64,000 bases of DNA, taken from positions 1 through 64,000 of the forward strand of contig QANZ01021078.1 in assembly GCA_003254925.1 (NCBI GenBank). Direction: 5' to 3'. The notes beneath the pieces are model-generated. The model made no database searches and was not told where the DNA came from. It saw only the letters and a list, made by a program, of their open reading frames with translations. Below are positions 24,408 through 36,348 of the stretch, piece by piece; the stretch's first letter is position 1; every line of letters begins with the position of its first letter. This stretch comes from Chamaecrista fasciculata (taxonomy: Eukaryota > Streptophyta > Magnoliopsida > Fabales > Fabaceae). The position numbers and the translations under genes were made by a program.

Positions 24408-24596
24408 GGGTAACACTTTAAAAAGCTAGATAGCTTAAACTATCTAGTTTTTAGTTATTGGATTTAACTTTTTAGTATCGAGATCTGTGTTTTATATATT
24501 ATAAAAAAACATTACGCAAATCTCAAGACAAAAAAATCAAATCCAACGGCGAAAAACTAGTGTGCTATAGCTATCTAGCTTTTTATAGCATAACCC
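24408..24596. mobile_element. Small fold-back MITE (189 bp), MULE-like
   Basis: The left arm GGGTAACACTTTAAAAAGC is mirrored by the right arm (reverse complement GGGTTATGCTATAAAAAGC), both followed by TAGATAGCT. A perfect 9-bp direct repeat containing TTTAAAATA flanks it (24399-24407 and 24597-24605). Non-coding. Confidence 0.8.
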
Positions 24597-25051
24597 TTTA
24601 AAATAACAATGTGATGCAGTTCAGGATTCCAAATCCTAGAAGTTAACGAAGAGAAATCCAATAATGACCATTCATGTGTGACTTGACCAGCAAGCACACT
24701 TTTTGGGCTTCCATAACCATTGTTCCACAAATAGCGGTTTTCTGATTTTTCTACACAGAATTTGACAATTCAACGGCTGGTTTTACTTTTACGTCCCTGG
24801 ATTTCAATTCCAATGCCCAATACAAAATCGCACCTACCTTTTCCATGTAGATCTCGAAGCATCAATAAATATTGAAGGTTTTTTTTTTTTTAAGCTTTTT
24901 ATAATGGTTTTTGGTTAGTAGAGTATATATTGAGATCTACGAAAATTTACTTAAAAGATTATTTTTAATGTTTGAAAATTTACTTGACTAATCAAAAGAA
25001 ACCTTAACATGTGTCCCAATGACACATGTTAGAAGGACCAAAAAAAAATTA

Positions 25052-25540
25052 AAGAGTTATTTTGGTCTTAAACGTATGTTCTAATGATCATCTTGGTCTT
25101 TTACGTTTCAGAATATCTAAATTATTCTTAAATATTAGTAAAATATTTCACTTTGGTCCTGAACTATTAAATTTGGACATATTTGTCTAGTATCTCATTT
25201 CCAGTTCAAAGGACATGTTAAGAGTAACATGTAGCTTTGAATTCGTTGTATTCAAACTTGAAATGAAATAGATATGATCAATTTTATTTGTTTAATTATG
25301 AAACAAACACTTTACTTTTAAGATCGATTTGACCTTATTTGTTGAGCTCTAATTGGATAGAGAAACTACTCTTTGATGAAAACAATACACAACTCTAAAC
25401 TTGTCGCATTCTAACTTAAAATGAGAGAAAAATAATCATATTCAATAGTTAGGGACCAAAAAGAAACATTATGCCAACATTTAAGATCAATTTAAACATT
25501 TTGAAACATAAATAACGACTTAAATGAACATTAGGTGATG
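25052..25540. repeat. Dispersed fold-back repeat, copy A
   Basis: Similar over about 480 bp to 35636-36161, sharing phrases such as AATATGATCAA-like and TTTGGTCCTGAA/TTTGGTCCTAAA, GAATTCGT-GTATTCAAA and CCAACATTTA-GATCAATTT in the same order. Arms are mutually inverted but diverged. No coding capacity. Confidence 0.65.
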
Positions 25541-27573
25541 GGTGTCGAATCCACAAAAAATAATTAACCTGATTCTACACACTAAAATAATAAATTATAG
25601 TAAGGGTGAGAACAGGGTCGATCCACAAAGACTAGCATTGTCTAAAGTTTATCAACCAAATCTAATGAAAACAGAAAACAAAAGATAAATTGTGATATGA
25701 AATAATAAGTAAATAAAACAACGATAAAAGTTACCGATAGGATGAGGGCTTGGCTAAGGTTAATCTTCATGGAGTCTCGCACTTGATCATTGATGCCAAA
25801 GATAATTTTTCATCAAATTAAAATAGGTTAACGAAATCACAGGTGAAATCACTCTTTCTTTAAAGTTGATTAAAGGATAACGTACCCAATTTAATCACTT
25901 ATTAACTAGACGAATCCGACACGATCGACAATTCAATATAAATTAAAAGAATTAAGACCCGAAAGATATTAACCCTAAATAATTAATTTACGAAATTACT
26001 TGTTTAGATTTCCTTCTCCCTAACATGGTAGGACCATCTTAGTTACTACTTAGTGATGAACTTATTAATTACGAATTAATAAGAACACCTAGCGTTATGT
26101 TAACAAATCAACTAGACAACTAGAGATTAGTTGAATAGACAACTTGAAAACAATTAAAAGAGAAATAGGAGAAGAGAAAATATTATAAAACAATGAAGGA
26201 AAATAAAAACATGATCTCACAAGTGTTGAAACATCCAATCAGAATTAACCCTAAGCCAAGAGAAAAGAATTAGCCGCGCAGGGCCTTGTGAGAAAAAGAG
26301 AGAGATGATCCGAGACTGGATCTCTCCTATTCACTAACTAGAGAGGAGTATTTATAATGTTTCTCTAACCCTAATACCCTTCTCAACCTTCCTAATTCGA
26401 GCTATAGAGTCCCCACAACTGAAAAGATTATAGAATCTGATTTTAAAATTCAAAACTGAGAATTTGCGCTTAAGTCTTGGGCAAGACTTGTGCTCCACGT
26501 AGATATCTCTTGAGTTTTGGGCAAGACTTGTGCTCCACGAAAATATCTCTTGATTTTTGGAGACCTTGAAATTGAATCTTCTTGATTTGAGATATCTTTG
26601 AAATTGAAATCTGATCTACAAAATCAATAGAAGATAATATAAACTTATATCCTAAGTTTAAAAGATATGATATTCACAAATATCAAATTTTAACACAAGA
26701 TATCATATTTTGAATTTAAACTTAGGATAACGGGGAAAATAAAATAATGAAGATATATTGGGATAAAATCATAATTTGAATACAAATAAATTAGCAATTA
26801 TCCCTTAAAAATGGGCAAAATAAGATACTTATCATTAGGATATACATTTCATACCAAAATAACTCATTAATCTATAAAAAACAACGCTCAAAACAAATTT
26901 ACAACCACCATTATTTTTTAATTTTATGCATGGTTTAAGGAATTTTGTGTAAATTATCAATATAAACTAAACTAGTGCCATTGGTCCATTTGGATTTATA
27001 CAATGATTCAACTTTGATTTTAAAATATTATATGACTGAACATAGAAATAAATTAATTTCGGTACATTGTTTGAAATATTTGTATTGTGATCAGATATGC
27101 AGCGACTTATTATTATTTTGAATTCTCTTTCTGAACGGTAGCAAATCTATACATGATACATAGAGCGATAGAGCACGTGGAGCATGTTTTTTTTGTCTTC
27201 TTTTCGTTATCCTTCCACCAACAAAATTCCAATAGCATATTATTTAATTGTGTTGATGATCTCTAACATGTAGGGTCACACACAAATATAAATTATTAAA
27301 TTACAATAATATTAAACTTTTTTTAGACTGTTTGATCGCACCCGTCGCTAGGTGGTAAAAAATATCGGAAATAATACACTATAGTGGTGCAATCTGAGTC
27401 GATCTCTCGAGGAACTTTTGTGCAAAGTTTAATTGCAAACGATACCAAGTTATCACTAATCGAGTGAAAGCAAAGGAAATTTGTTCTTTGAATGATTATC
27501 TATGACCTAAAACAATAATTAAATAAAGCAATATTTTTGGGTTTTTGATTAAAAGACTGAATTGAAAGGCAAT
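25541..27573. other. Degenerate retroelement-like DNA, no gene
   Basis: Contains a GGGTCGATCCACAAAGACT phrase (about 25616-25634) of a kind often seen in non-coding parts of plant LTR retrotransposons, then low-complexity AT-rich sequence. A direct duplication at about 26465-26565 repeats GGGCAAGACTTGTGCTCCACG. No ORF supports a domain; the retroelement assignment is inference. Confidence 0.35.
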
Positions 27574-27583
27574 AATAATAAAT

Positions 27584-27890
27584 GAGTAAACTATCAAATT
27601 AGTCCTTGGATTATTGGCTCGCTGACAGATTGGTCCCTGAATTTAGGAAATTGACAAATAGGTCCTCAAATTTTTCTAACGAGTCAAATAGGTCCCCGAA
27701 TTTTTCTAACGTTAATCAAATAGGTCCCCGAATAACATGCACAGAAGGACCTATTTGACAAATGTTAGAAAAATTCGGGGACCTATTTGACTCGTTAGAA
27801 AAATTCGGGGACCTATTTGTCAATTTCCAAAATTCGGGGACCAATCTGACAGCGAGTCAATAATTTAGGGACCAATTTAGTAGTTTACTC
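27584..27890. mobile_element. Palindromic MITE (307 bp), MULE-like
   Basis: GAGTAAACTA at the left end and TAGTTTACTC at the right end bound a near-complete palindrome whose arms contain repeated GGTCCCCGAATTTTTCTAAC-type units. The direct repeat AATAATAAAT flanks it (27574-27583 and 27891-27900). Its termini resemble those of the element at 62393-62629. Confidence 0.8.
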
Positions 27891-27900
27891 AATAATAAAT

Positions 27901-29253
27901 TAACGATTAACCGAATTGAGAGAGTACCCGACAGAGCAATTGGATTAAGCAATCATCACTAATAAAGATAAACGGAGTATCTCACACAAATCATCCTAAG
28001 GTAGTCACTAATAACTCAATGACCTAGGCTAACAATATTATCATGAAAATACCTCAAACAAGATAAATCATAACAAGTACTAAAAACCTTCATTAAATTG
28101 ATGATAAAGAAGATCAAGAAACACAATCTTTATAACAAATACCATTGTCAAAGCTATATACCTATAATTATAACCAAACTAGTAAAGACTCTAGGGTTAC
28201 AATCAAGATATAATTAAACAAGTAAAATCATGCAAGTTCCTAATCAAGAATCAGAATTCACAAATAGTTCTCAGGTCCAACTAGAAATCAAGAACAATAA
28301 TGTAAAACCCTAATTCTAGTGTGAGAAAAACTCTCTAATGGTGAAACCCTAGTTCATGCTCTGCTCCAATGCTCCCCCGGGTATGAGTGTTTAGTCGCTC
28401 ATGGTTGACAGATGAACAACTTCAGAATTGGCTGCCATGATCCCAAGAAAAGCTTTACACGATAAGAATATCGGATCACCGAGATACGAAATATGTAAAA
28501 CTCTAAGCAAGTGTGTAGCCTCCAACTGACCTAAAAACTTCTCATATATGTTATTTTCGGCTTATCCCCCAAGAAATTTAGGTCAGGATCATCAAAATTG
28601 GGCTTGGGCCTGATTAATTATAATTATCGCGAACCCGCCACGGCTATGCACGACGGCGGTTTCCGTGGCAAGATTTCCAGAGAGACCAGCCGCGGCCTTG
28701 CCCGCGGCGGTTTCCACGGCGGTTTTTCCTGCAACTTTGATTCTTCTCGGTTTGGTCTCTGACTCGTCTCCGAGCATCCCTAAGCCTTTCTTGAAGTGTT
28801 TCAACACTTTGGACTTCATTAAAACCTATCAAGAACATTGAGAAACTAAGTGAATTCTCAGGATAAAGAGGATTAATCAAATAATAAAGATTAAACTCAA
28901 GAAAATCACACAATTACTCACAAAATAGTCCAAATAATGCTCAAACCTCAAGGCATCATATTTCATCATAAAGGGACATAAAGGCATGCAAATGAATCCT
29001 AAATAAATATAAAATGTCCTAAAATGTCACTAAAATATATGATGAAATATGGTCAGATCTTCTGTGGACTAACGTTGTTTTAACTGTGTTTATGTGCATT
29101 TTGTTTTCAAGATGCTTAATATTTAACACTTAAGAGCTTAACTAATGCACCCAGCTAGCTAGTTAAGTATGCACGCAACTTCCGATTGTACGTATAGCAA
29201 ATTCAATCATATATTTAATGAGTTTGTTATTTTCATTCATTATATCTTAAAAG
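27901..29253. other. Degenerate retroelement-like DNA with a GC-rich patch
   Basis: No gene is supported. Roughly 28625-28740 is GC-rich, with repeated GGCGGTTTCC-type and CCGCGGC motifs, unlike its AT-rich surroundings. Minus frames across it are short (75-89 codons) and compositionally biased. The flanking text resembles 25.6-26.4 kb in style, suggesting remains of a related long repeat. Confidence 0.35.
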
Positions 29254-29271
29254 AAAAATCAAGTTAATTAG

Positions 29272-29464
29272 GCCAACAAAAGTTGACCCAGTTGGTAAAG
29301 AGTCGACTTATAATCCACAAAGTCATGAGTTTGATTTCCACTGTCGATGTGAGGGCCTTGTTGGTAGGCGATCTGTAAATACCTCTGTAAGCACTCATAG
29401 AGCTTGGAGATTGTCCTGGCCTTTGTGAACCCGCAGAGCCCAACTCACCTAAATTTTTTTTAAA
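29272..29464 (+). repeat. tRNA-derived SINE, 193 bp, with 18-bp target duplication
   Basis: Contains a box-A-like region (about 29287-29298) and a box-B-like GAGTTTGATTTCC (about 29327-29339), the pol III promoter layout of tRNA-derived SINEs. A family-specific body (GATGTGAGGGCCTTGTTGG) and an A-rich tail follow. An 18-bp direct repeat, AAAAATCAAGTTAATTAG, flanks it (29254-29271 and 29465-29482). Same family and orientation as 54633-54836. Confidence 0.88.
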
Positions 29465-29482
29465 AAAAATCAAGTTAATTAG

Positions 29483-29611
29483 CTATTTAAAGTTATTCGA
29501 ACTTTTTAACAATTTTAAAACTTTTTTACTTGACTTAATATTTTATATATTACATTTTACTGATATACATATGCATATTTATAAAAAAAATGACAGTGAA
29601 AAAATAAAACT

Positions 29612-29649
<38 letters not shown>

Positions 29650-30479
29650 TTGAATTGGAGATAGGCATAGCTAGAAGAATCAAAGGTGGGCATAGATTAG
29701 AAATTATTATGCTAACGAACAAGTGGGTGAAACTTGACATTTTCCGATTTTGGAGAATTATATTGGTTCCTTTAGGAATATGGTCCCTGCACTCCTATGT
29801 AATCCCTACTAATGCATTAGAAGTCATTAGGTTGTATGGTTCGCCTAACACTATAAATCTCTAGCTAGAAACTGCAGTCTTTNAGATAATTAATGATTGA
29901 ATTTTTAGTGCTATCATAAATAAAGAAATACCCAAATATAAATTATTATGCTTCTAGTAAATTATTAAAGTATGGATATTATATGTGTGGATGAGTCAAA
30001 TTAAAAATAATGGAAAATATATCTAGGGTTGTGGTCCCCAGGTTATAAGCGATGAATTACTTTTGTGATATCTCATCATCAAAAAGCGAGAGAAAACCTT
30101 CTCACTCAAAAACTGCTTATCAACTTGGAAGACCAAGAACCAGAGTTTGGATTTCATGAATTATGGAGGATTCAAGTAAGTTTATCAATTTTTTTTAGTT
30201 TCTTGATGATTTGATTTGATAGATCCTATTTCAGTTTTAAGTTTTCAGTTAGGGTTTATTTCCATCACATGGTGCATGCTTTAACTATATCTACGAAAGC
30301 TCACCGTACCATATATAATTTAGATCATGAAACTGTTGAAGTGTTAAATAAATATACTTTCAGTAGTAAAAATATTAAAAGCTGAAGATGCTATATGCTA
30401 GAGGGAGAGAAGCTATAGCAGCAAACCAATTATTTTAATTTGTTAAACCACGCAATAAGTGAATTATAATTTATTAGTA
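29483..30479. other. Intergenic stretch with (TA)n microsatellite
   Basis: A (TA)n run lies at about 29617-29646 and a single undetermined base at 29883. The 69-codon frame at 29655-29864 is unconvincing. No gene seen. Confidence 0.5.
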
Positions 30480-31389
30480 GGTCAAAATTTCAGTTTAGTC
30501 CCTAACAAGGGCGGAGCCAGGATTTTTGGTTAGGGGGGCCGAATTTTTTTTTTGGCCAAAATTTTATTTTAGTTCGTAATGTTTATCTTAAGTTCTGTTT
30601 TGGTCCCTAATGTTTGGGTTTGAGACTAGAGAAATTTGATCACTAGGGACCAATTATAAAACTTGTAAAAAATATTAAAGATCAAAACAGAACAAAAAAT
30701 TATTATGGACAAAAATAGAACTTTGGATAAAGATTAGGGACTAAAGTAGCATTTTAGCATATTTCTTTTCTCTATATATTATCAATATCAAGCATTCTAG
30801 TTAAAATTAGCATGGAGTGATGGGATTCACAACCTGCTATATTCCAACTTGGGACCTTTAAACTAGAAAAAATTTGACTTGATCTGAGGGGGCCACCACT
30901 AAGCCATCTCTTGATTTTAGTTAAAAGAATGAGTATATGTATACATATTATAAGATTTTGGGGCATGCCCCCCCTTGACTCCGCCCCTGGTCCCTAAACC
31001 AAGCTTTTAATTTTGCCATTATCTCTGACTTGAGTAATTGAGATGAATTATTTTTTCCTCACACGTGTTATAATTAATAAGTACGTTGACAAAGCAAAAA
31101 AAAACTTCACTCTTTGTTATAGTTTTAATATACATTTATAGTTGAATTTTCTATCTAAGTTCATTGTCAACTTGCTTATTAAGACATATAAAAAAAGAGA
31201 AACCATTCATGTCAGGCGTCTAGCTCATTAGAGATAATGCTAGAAACTAGAGAGAATCACACACAATTGGAATTATTATTGGAACAAAATAATAGCAAAA
31301 AAAATTTAAGTACCAAATCAGAAAGAAAATTAGTTTAGGACCAAATGAAATTCATCTTATAGTTTATGGACCAAAATGAGAATTTGACC
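30480..31389. mobile_element. Fold-back element interrupted by a hAT MITE
   Basis: The left end GGTCAAAATTTCAGTTTAG matches the reverse complement of the right end, GGTCAAATTCTCATTTTGG. Between them lies a 484-bp hAT-like element plus duplicated target (30498-30997). Removing it leaves an element of about 420 bp of the same type as 16059-16549. No target duplication is clear for the outer element. Confidence 0.55.
30506..30989. mobile_element. hAT-type MITE (484 bp) with perfect 8-bp target duplication
   Basis: The left end CAAGGGCGGAGCCAGG and the right end (reverse complement CAGGGGCGGAGTCAAGG) are the CAGGGGCGGAGC-type termini widespread in plants. Next to each lies a G-run (GGGGGGCC and GGGGGGGCATGCC). 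The perfect 8-bp direct repeat GTCCCTAA flanks it (30498-30505 and 30990-30997). No transposase. Confidence 0.88.
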
Positions 31390-32984
31390 TTTATCTTTAT
31401 TATTATTGTTATATATAGCTAGATTTATTGATTATGATACAAAGTTACAAACTAGATGATGAAATGGACATGTGTATATATATATTGAGAGAGAGAGAGT
31501 AGAGAACAACTAGTGGGATCGTTAAATAAATCAAAGAAAGAAGAGGATCGGATGATCGAGAAGATATATAATAGGTGAGTTGAGAGTGTGGGGGCATGCA
31601 GAGAAATAAGATAATAATGGCCTTTCAGAAGCAGCTGATTCTAATTTGTGTTTAATGGCTTTTCTTGCACTCAAAGTGTCACTCCCTAGCTATATGTACT
31701 ACATATCATCAGATTTCAACATTAATTATCATAACTTGTTTTTTACTTACGATCCAGTTGGCATGGATGCCTGATCAACCTCTCCTACTCCTAACTTAAA
31801 CATATTAATTATTATTAATTACTTGGAATCGAATCAAACGTACATTTTCACACCAACAGCATGCATCGCATAAATCGATTATAACGTACGATACCACATA
31901 TATAAAAATGTAGATGATACATACATGAGCTCGAATATAATACATTTCATGCATCCCTTTTATATATATATATATATATATATTTATATTAAGAAAATTA
32001 AATTGAAGTGGGCCTGAGATACCAACCTCAACATGAAAGGCTGCTCGATCTCATCTTTCTCAATCATTATTTGTGTGTAGCGAGTTTGCACATTACTATC
32101 AACCTGTTTAGTTTTCTTGGTCGTTTCGCTTTTGCAGATATTTTTGTTGTCAACTCGGTCTTGTTTTTTCAACATCCTTATTATTAATTTTATAAATCTC
32201 CACAACTAATTATTGCATTTGATTCTCATGGGAGTGTTGTTGAAGTAAAATCTTTGTTAGGGGTCGGTCAGCCTTATTTTCAAAGAGAAATATGTTTTTT
32301 CAAAAAATATCTAAATTAATTAGTTGTACGTGTTTTGGCTGTGCTTGAAGTTATATATTTTGTTAACAAGAGAACAAAAAATTCAGCAGGACAAACTTGA
32401 AAATACATATAACCACCCTAAGAAGCAAAACATATATATACAAGACATACAAAAATAATTGTGTCAACAAACTATTATACATATGAGAGTCACACAACTT
32501 TCGGGGTTCATTTGTAGGACGGCAAACATATTTCAGTTTCATAAATTATTGAATGTATGTACATCTTTCAGATAATTCACATTATTGATCTCTTGGACGA
32601 CGGGTACACAATTATGTTGTTTTTTGAGTCTGAAAACTAAAAAGTGAATCGTTTGAAGTGTGCTTCAATTCTGCTTTTAAAAATGGTTTTGAGTTCATGT
32701 GTAAAATTAGAGTAACCTATAGGCTATAGGTTAATGTATAAAATACTGACATTAAAAAGAGATAGATAATTATGATTAATAAATGAATTAATAAACTAAT
32801 GATTATGATAAGACAATTTTATTTTACATAACCAGAATATCTAACGTCCATAACCGTGACAAATATTTTTGTTGGTATATATACAAAAATCTCGATTGGT
32901 GTAACAATTAGTTTAAAGATTTAAGGATATCTTATATCTAAAATTATAGTTTAAATCTCTAATATTTAGAAGATACTGAAGGAT

Positions 32985-33180
32985 TGAGGCATTAGTAATA
33001 TAGTTACAGTTAGTTCAGAGTTTGTTATTAAGTTATTAACCAGAGTTAGCTTTTGACTGTAATTAGTTGAGTTGTAACTAAATTAGGTAGCAGGATAGAT
33101 ATTTTCTTCGTGTATTAGCTGTATCAGATTATACTTGTATATAAACTACAGTTCATATCAATTACATATTTCTATAGATA
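32985..33180 (+). repeat. Possible solo or truncated LTR fragment
   Basis: Repeated GTTAGTT/GTTATTAA phrases are followed by a promoter-like TTGTATATAAACTACAG, in a layout reminiscent of plant copia LTRs. No clear TG..CA ends or target duplication. Low-confidence call. Confidence 0.3.
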
Positions 33181-35520
33181 CATATGAATTTTTACCACTC
33201 AATTACACCTATAGCTATTAGGTTAATTAATGAAATAATTTTTAATTTAAAGAACATATACATTAAAATATTCGCTACCCAAAAATACATAAATAATCGA
33301 TTTTGAAGATGCTATATATGATTTTTCTTCGAACGACTTTGACCCTTATAGGGCCTTAGCCTTAGGTATCTTTATCTTATTTTACAGCCTCAAAGGCATT
33401 CAAAATCAATGTTAGAAAATGGGACGTTACCATATTGGTTGGCTCACAAATAAGTAAACCATGTGAGATGCTACACCTTGCCATTACTGGTTGCAATGGA
33501 ATATTTGACTTCTCAAATAAACTTAATATTTATTTTTTCATAATTTTCCATTTTTTTAAAAAAAGAAAAATAAATAATAGACCAACAAGAAGAAGAATAG
33601 GAATATCTCTATCAAATCATATGGAAGCAATTAATAGTGAATAATGATTGCCTCCTTCTTTAATTTGTTTTGTGGCTGGCATCACACAGCGGCCCCAAAA
33701 AATTAAAGGGAGAATTTGATTTACAGATTCTGCCTACACTTAATAGTGAGTCAATACATGACATATAATTACTTGATGGTCTTTACTCTAGTTAATAAAT
33801 AATTGTAGATTTTACGTACACTTTAATCTTTTGAAATTGCAGAAGTCAAATTCATAGTAGCTATGCATGTGTCTATCTTTTCCCAGATGCTAAGCACATA
33901 TAATGTATAGTTTAAGCATACACGAATTTGATGTTCGATGTGATGCCATGATTTATTTTTGAATATTTAAGTATCTTGTAAAGCACTAAACCGGAATCAT
34001 CATTAATTAATATATTTTTTAATTTAATTGCTCCTTATGATTGTTAGAAGTAATTTACTCTTTAAACATATTGAATTAACAAAATTAATTAATCCAGCTG
34101 GTAAATAAATGATTGACGAGGCAATGGATGGTGATAATATATTTGTACTACATAAATATTAAATTCGGCTTAAAGACAAAAACAAAACTGCATAGGTAAG
34201 TAATAGTGACCGATCGTTAAAATAAGTGAATGCATGCTGACATGTCCAAAATGGAATTGGACCACACAGTGTCTTTTATCCAAAACGTGCAAAGTTCTGA
34301 CTTGGGTTAATAGAGGAAACATTTTGGATAATTTAGGTTGATCGATTTTATTAAAAATAATAGAATTAACAGGTTTGACATAGGCTATGATCCCTTTTAA
34401 TATCTTACAATCAAATTAATAAGATAGTAGTGTCTCAGATAGCATATGTCACAATTCTGCAAAATAAGTGATTGGTATTTGGTATATCATTATTAAAACA
34501 ATTACACATGACTCAATCATCATGCGTCTATATTTTACTATTAAATGGTCATTGTTTGGTGATCAAATTGAGTTGAGACAAAATTAATTTTATCAGTTTA
34601 TGAAGTGGATAAGTGAGGTGGACTCAACAAAGCGTTACTTTTATTTTTTACTTGAAAAAAATTTGAGGGTGCATCAAATGCATTTTTCCACACATGTAGT
34701 CTAAATGAATCCAACAAATAAGGCAACTTTGTCTTTTCTTCTCACATTTAGTTATTGTATTTTTCTTTATTTATGTTATAAATGTGAGCACAGAGTAATT
34801 CGAGAATCTGTTGAGTTCTAATCTTATGAACCAAGATAGGTTGCTGTTTCTTTCAAATATAAGTTATTGTAGTTTTCCACATTGTTAGCTATAATGAATC
34901 AAGATAAAGAGTAATTCAAGAATCTGTTAGTTCTAATTTTTCCAAGATTAGCATCACGAAGAGCGTACTGTTAGCTATCATGCAAGCCATTTCATTAATT
35001 CTTAGGCCCAAAAGAAGACATTATTGGAATTATTTTTTGCCATTGGAAGACATTATTGGACTGAATGACCCAAGTCTTCTTGGTTGGTTTTGTTCATCCA
35101 TTCAACGAAGAAGAAGTTAGATTAGCCCAAAACTGTGCCTGTGTTCATTGGGCCTCCATTAACGTGTTGATTTCGACAAAAGAACAAACTTGCTTGCTTC
35201 TGCTGAAAAACATGTTGACAAAAATAAATAAATAATAATAATAATGTGGCGAAAAACATTTGTCATCAATAATTCAAGATTATTATTTTACTGTTTATGG
35301 AAAAATATTTTACTCGTCATTACTGAAACTGAGTAACAATGTAGAAATAAATTTTAGTATAAAATAGAAATGAAGAAACTATAAAAAAAATTAAATAATT
35401 TATTACTATATTAAAGAAAAAAATATATAATTACTTATTATTTTTAAAACATCTTTGTTGATTGTTTTATAACTTTAAAAGTTTAAAAACATTGAGCATC
35501 CGATACCTAAAAATTATATT

Positions 35521-35524
35521 ATTA

Positions 35525-35557
<33 letters not shown>
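35521..35557. repeat. (TTA)n microsatellite
   Basis: About ten near-perfect TTA units, with one interruption at the left. Confidence 0.9.
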
Positions 35558-35559
<2 letters not shown>

Positions 35560-35635
35560 TTATACATTTGTGGCGTGGAACAATAAAAAAAGTATAGATT
35601 AGTTGTACTAGTATACACTATACAATACAATAGTC

Positions 35636-36161
35636 AAAGGTCATTTTGGTACTAAATGTATGTTTTAATGTTCATTTTTTTCCATTATATTTCAAAATGT
35701 TCAAATTGAAAATGTTGACAAAATATTTTATTTTGGTCCTAAATATTGATAAAATGTTTCATTTTGGTCCCAAATTATTGAATTTGGTCATATTTCTCTC
35801 GTTTCTCATTTCAAGTTCAAAGGATTTGTTATAAGGAACTCGTAACTCTGAATTCGTCGCATTCAAATTTGAAATGAGAGAGATATGATCAACTTTGCTT
35901 CTTTGACCATAAAACGAGTAGTCTAATTTTAGGATCGATTTGATCTCGTTTGTTTATGATCCCAACTAGATAGAGAAAGTACTCTTTTGAGAACAATATG
36001 TAACTTTAAACTCATCATGATTGAACTTAAAACAAGTCATATTCAATAGTTTAAACCAAAATGAAACATTTTGCCAACATTTAGGATCAATTTGAACATT
36101 TTGAAACATAATGGACCAAAATGAACATTAGGGCATACATTTAGGACCAAAATGAACCTTT
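35636..36161. repeat. Dispersed fold-back repeat, copy B, ending at the eIF3k promoter
   Basis: The left end AAAGGTCATTTTGGTACTAA matches the reverse complement of the right end, AAAGGTTCATTTTGGTCC. Arms stay alignable for roughly 200 bp. It is homologous to 25052-25540. It stops about 185 bp before the eIF3k start codon, so its right arm borders the promoter and leader. No coding capacity. Confidence 0.7.
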
Positions 36162-36283
36162 AACCAAAAAAAAAAAAATACAAAACAATAGTAAAGCGCT
36201 CTGTGAAGTGTGAAGTGTAGACTCGTGGGGTGCCGAAGGGTTTCGCTAGGGCTTCATCTTCTTCATTACTTGAGTTTGAGCTG

Positions 36284-36288
<5 letters not shown>

Positions 36289-36344
<56 letters not shown>
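36289..36344. repeat. (AG)28 microsatellite in the eIF3k leader
   Basis: An uninterrupted AG run ends two bases before the start codon (AGAGAAATGG). Such a GA/CT tract in a plant 5' leader can bind GAGA-binding (BPC) proteins; here that is inference. Confidence 0.95.

Positions 36345-36346
<2 letters not shown>

Positions 36347-36348
<2 letters not shown>

Larger units (their letters stand above)
31390..35635. other. AT-rich gene-free stretch
   Basis: No coding gene supported. It includes a (TA)n run at about 31961-31981, an LTR-like piece at 32985-33180, and a (TTA)n run at about 35521-35557. Confidence 0.5.

Noticed and set aside
36230-36346. N-terminal extension of eIF3k with a Glu-Arg repeat
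   Set aside because: The frame is open through the AG repeat but begins with GTG; no in-frame ATG exists upstream of 36347, so the extension is not supported.
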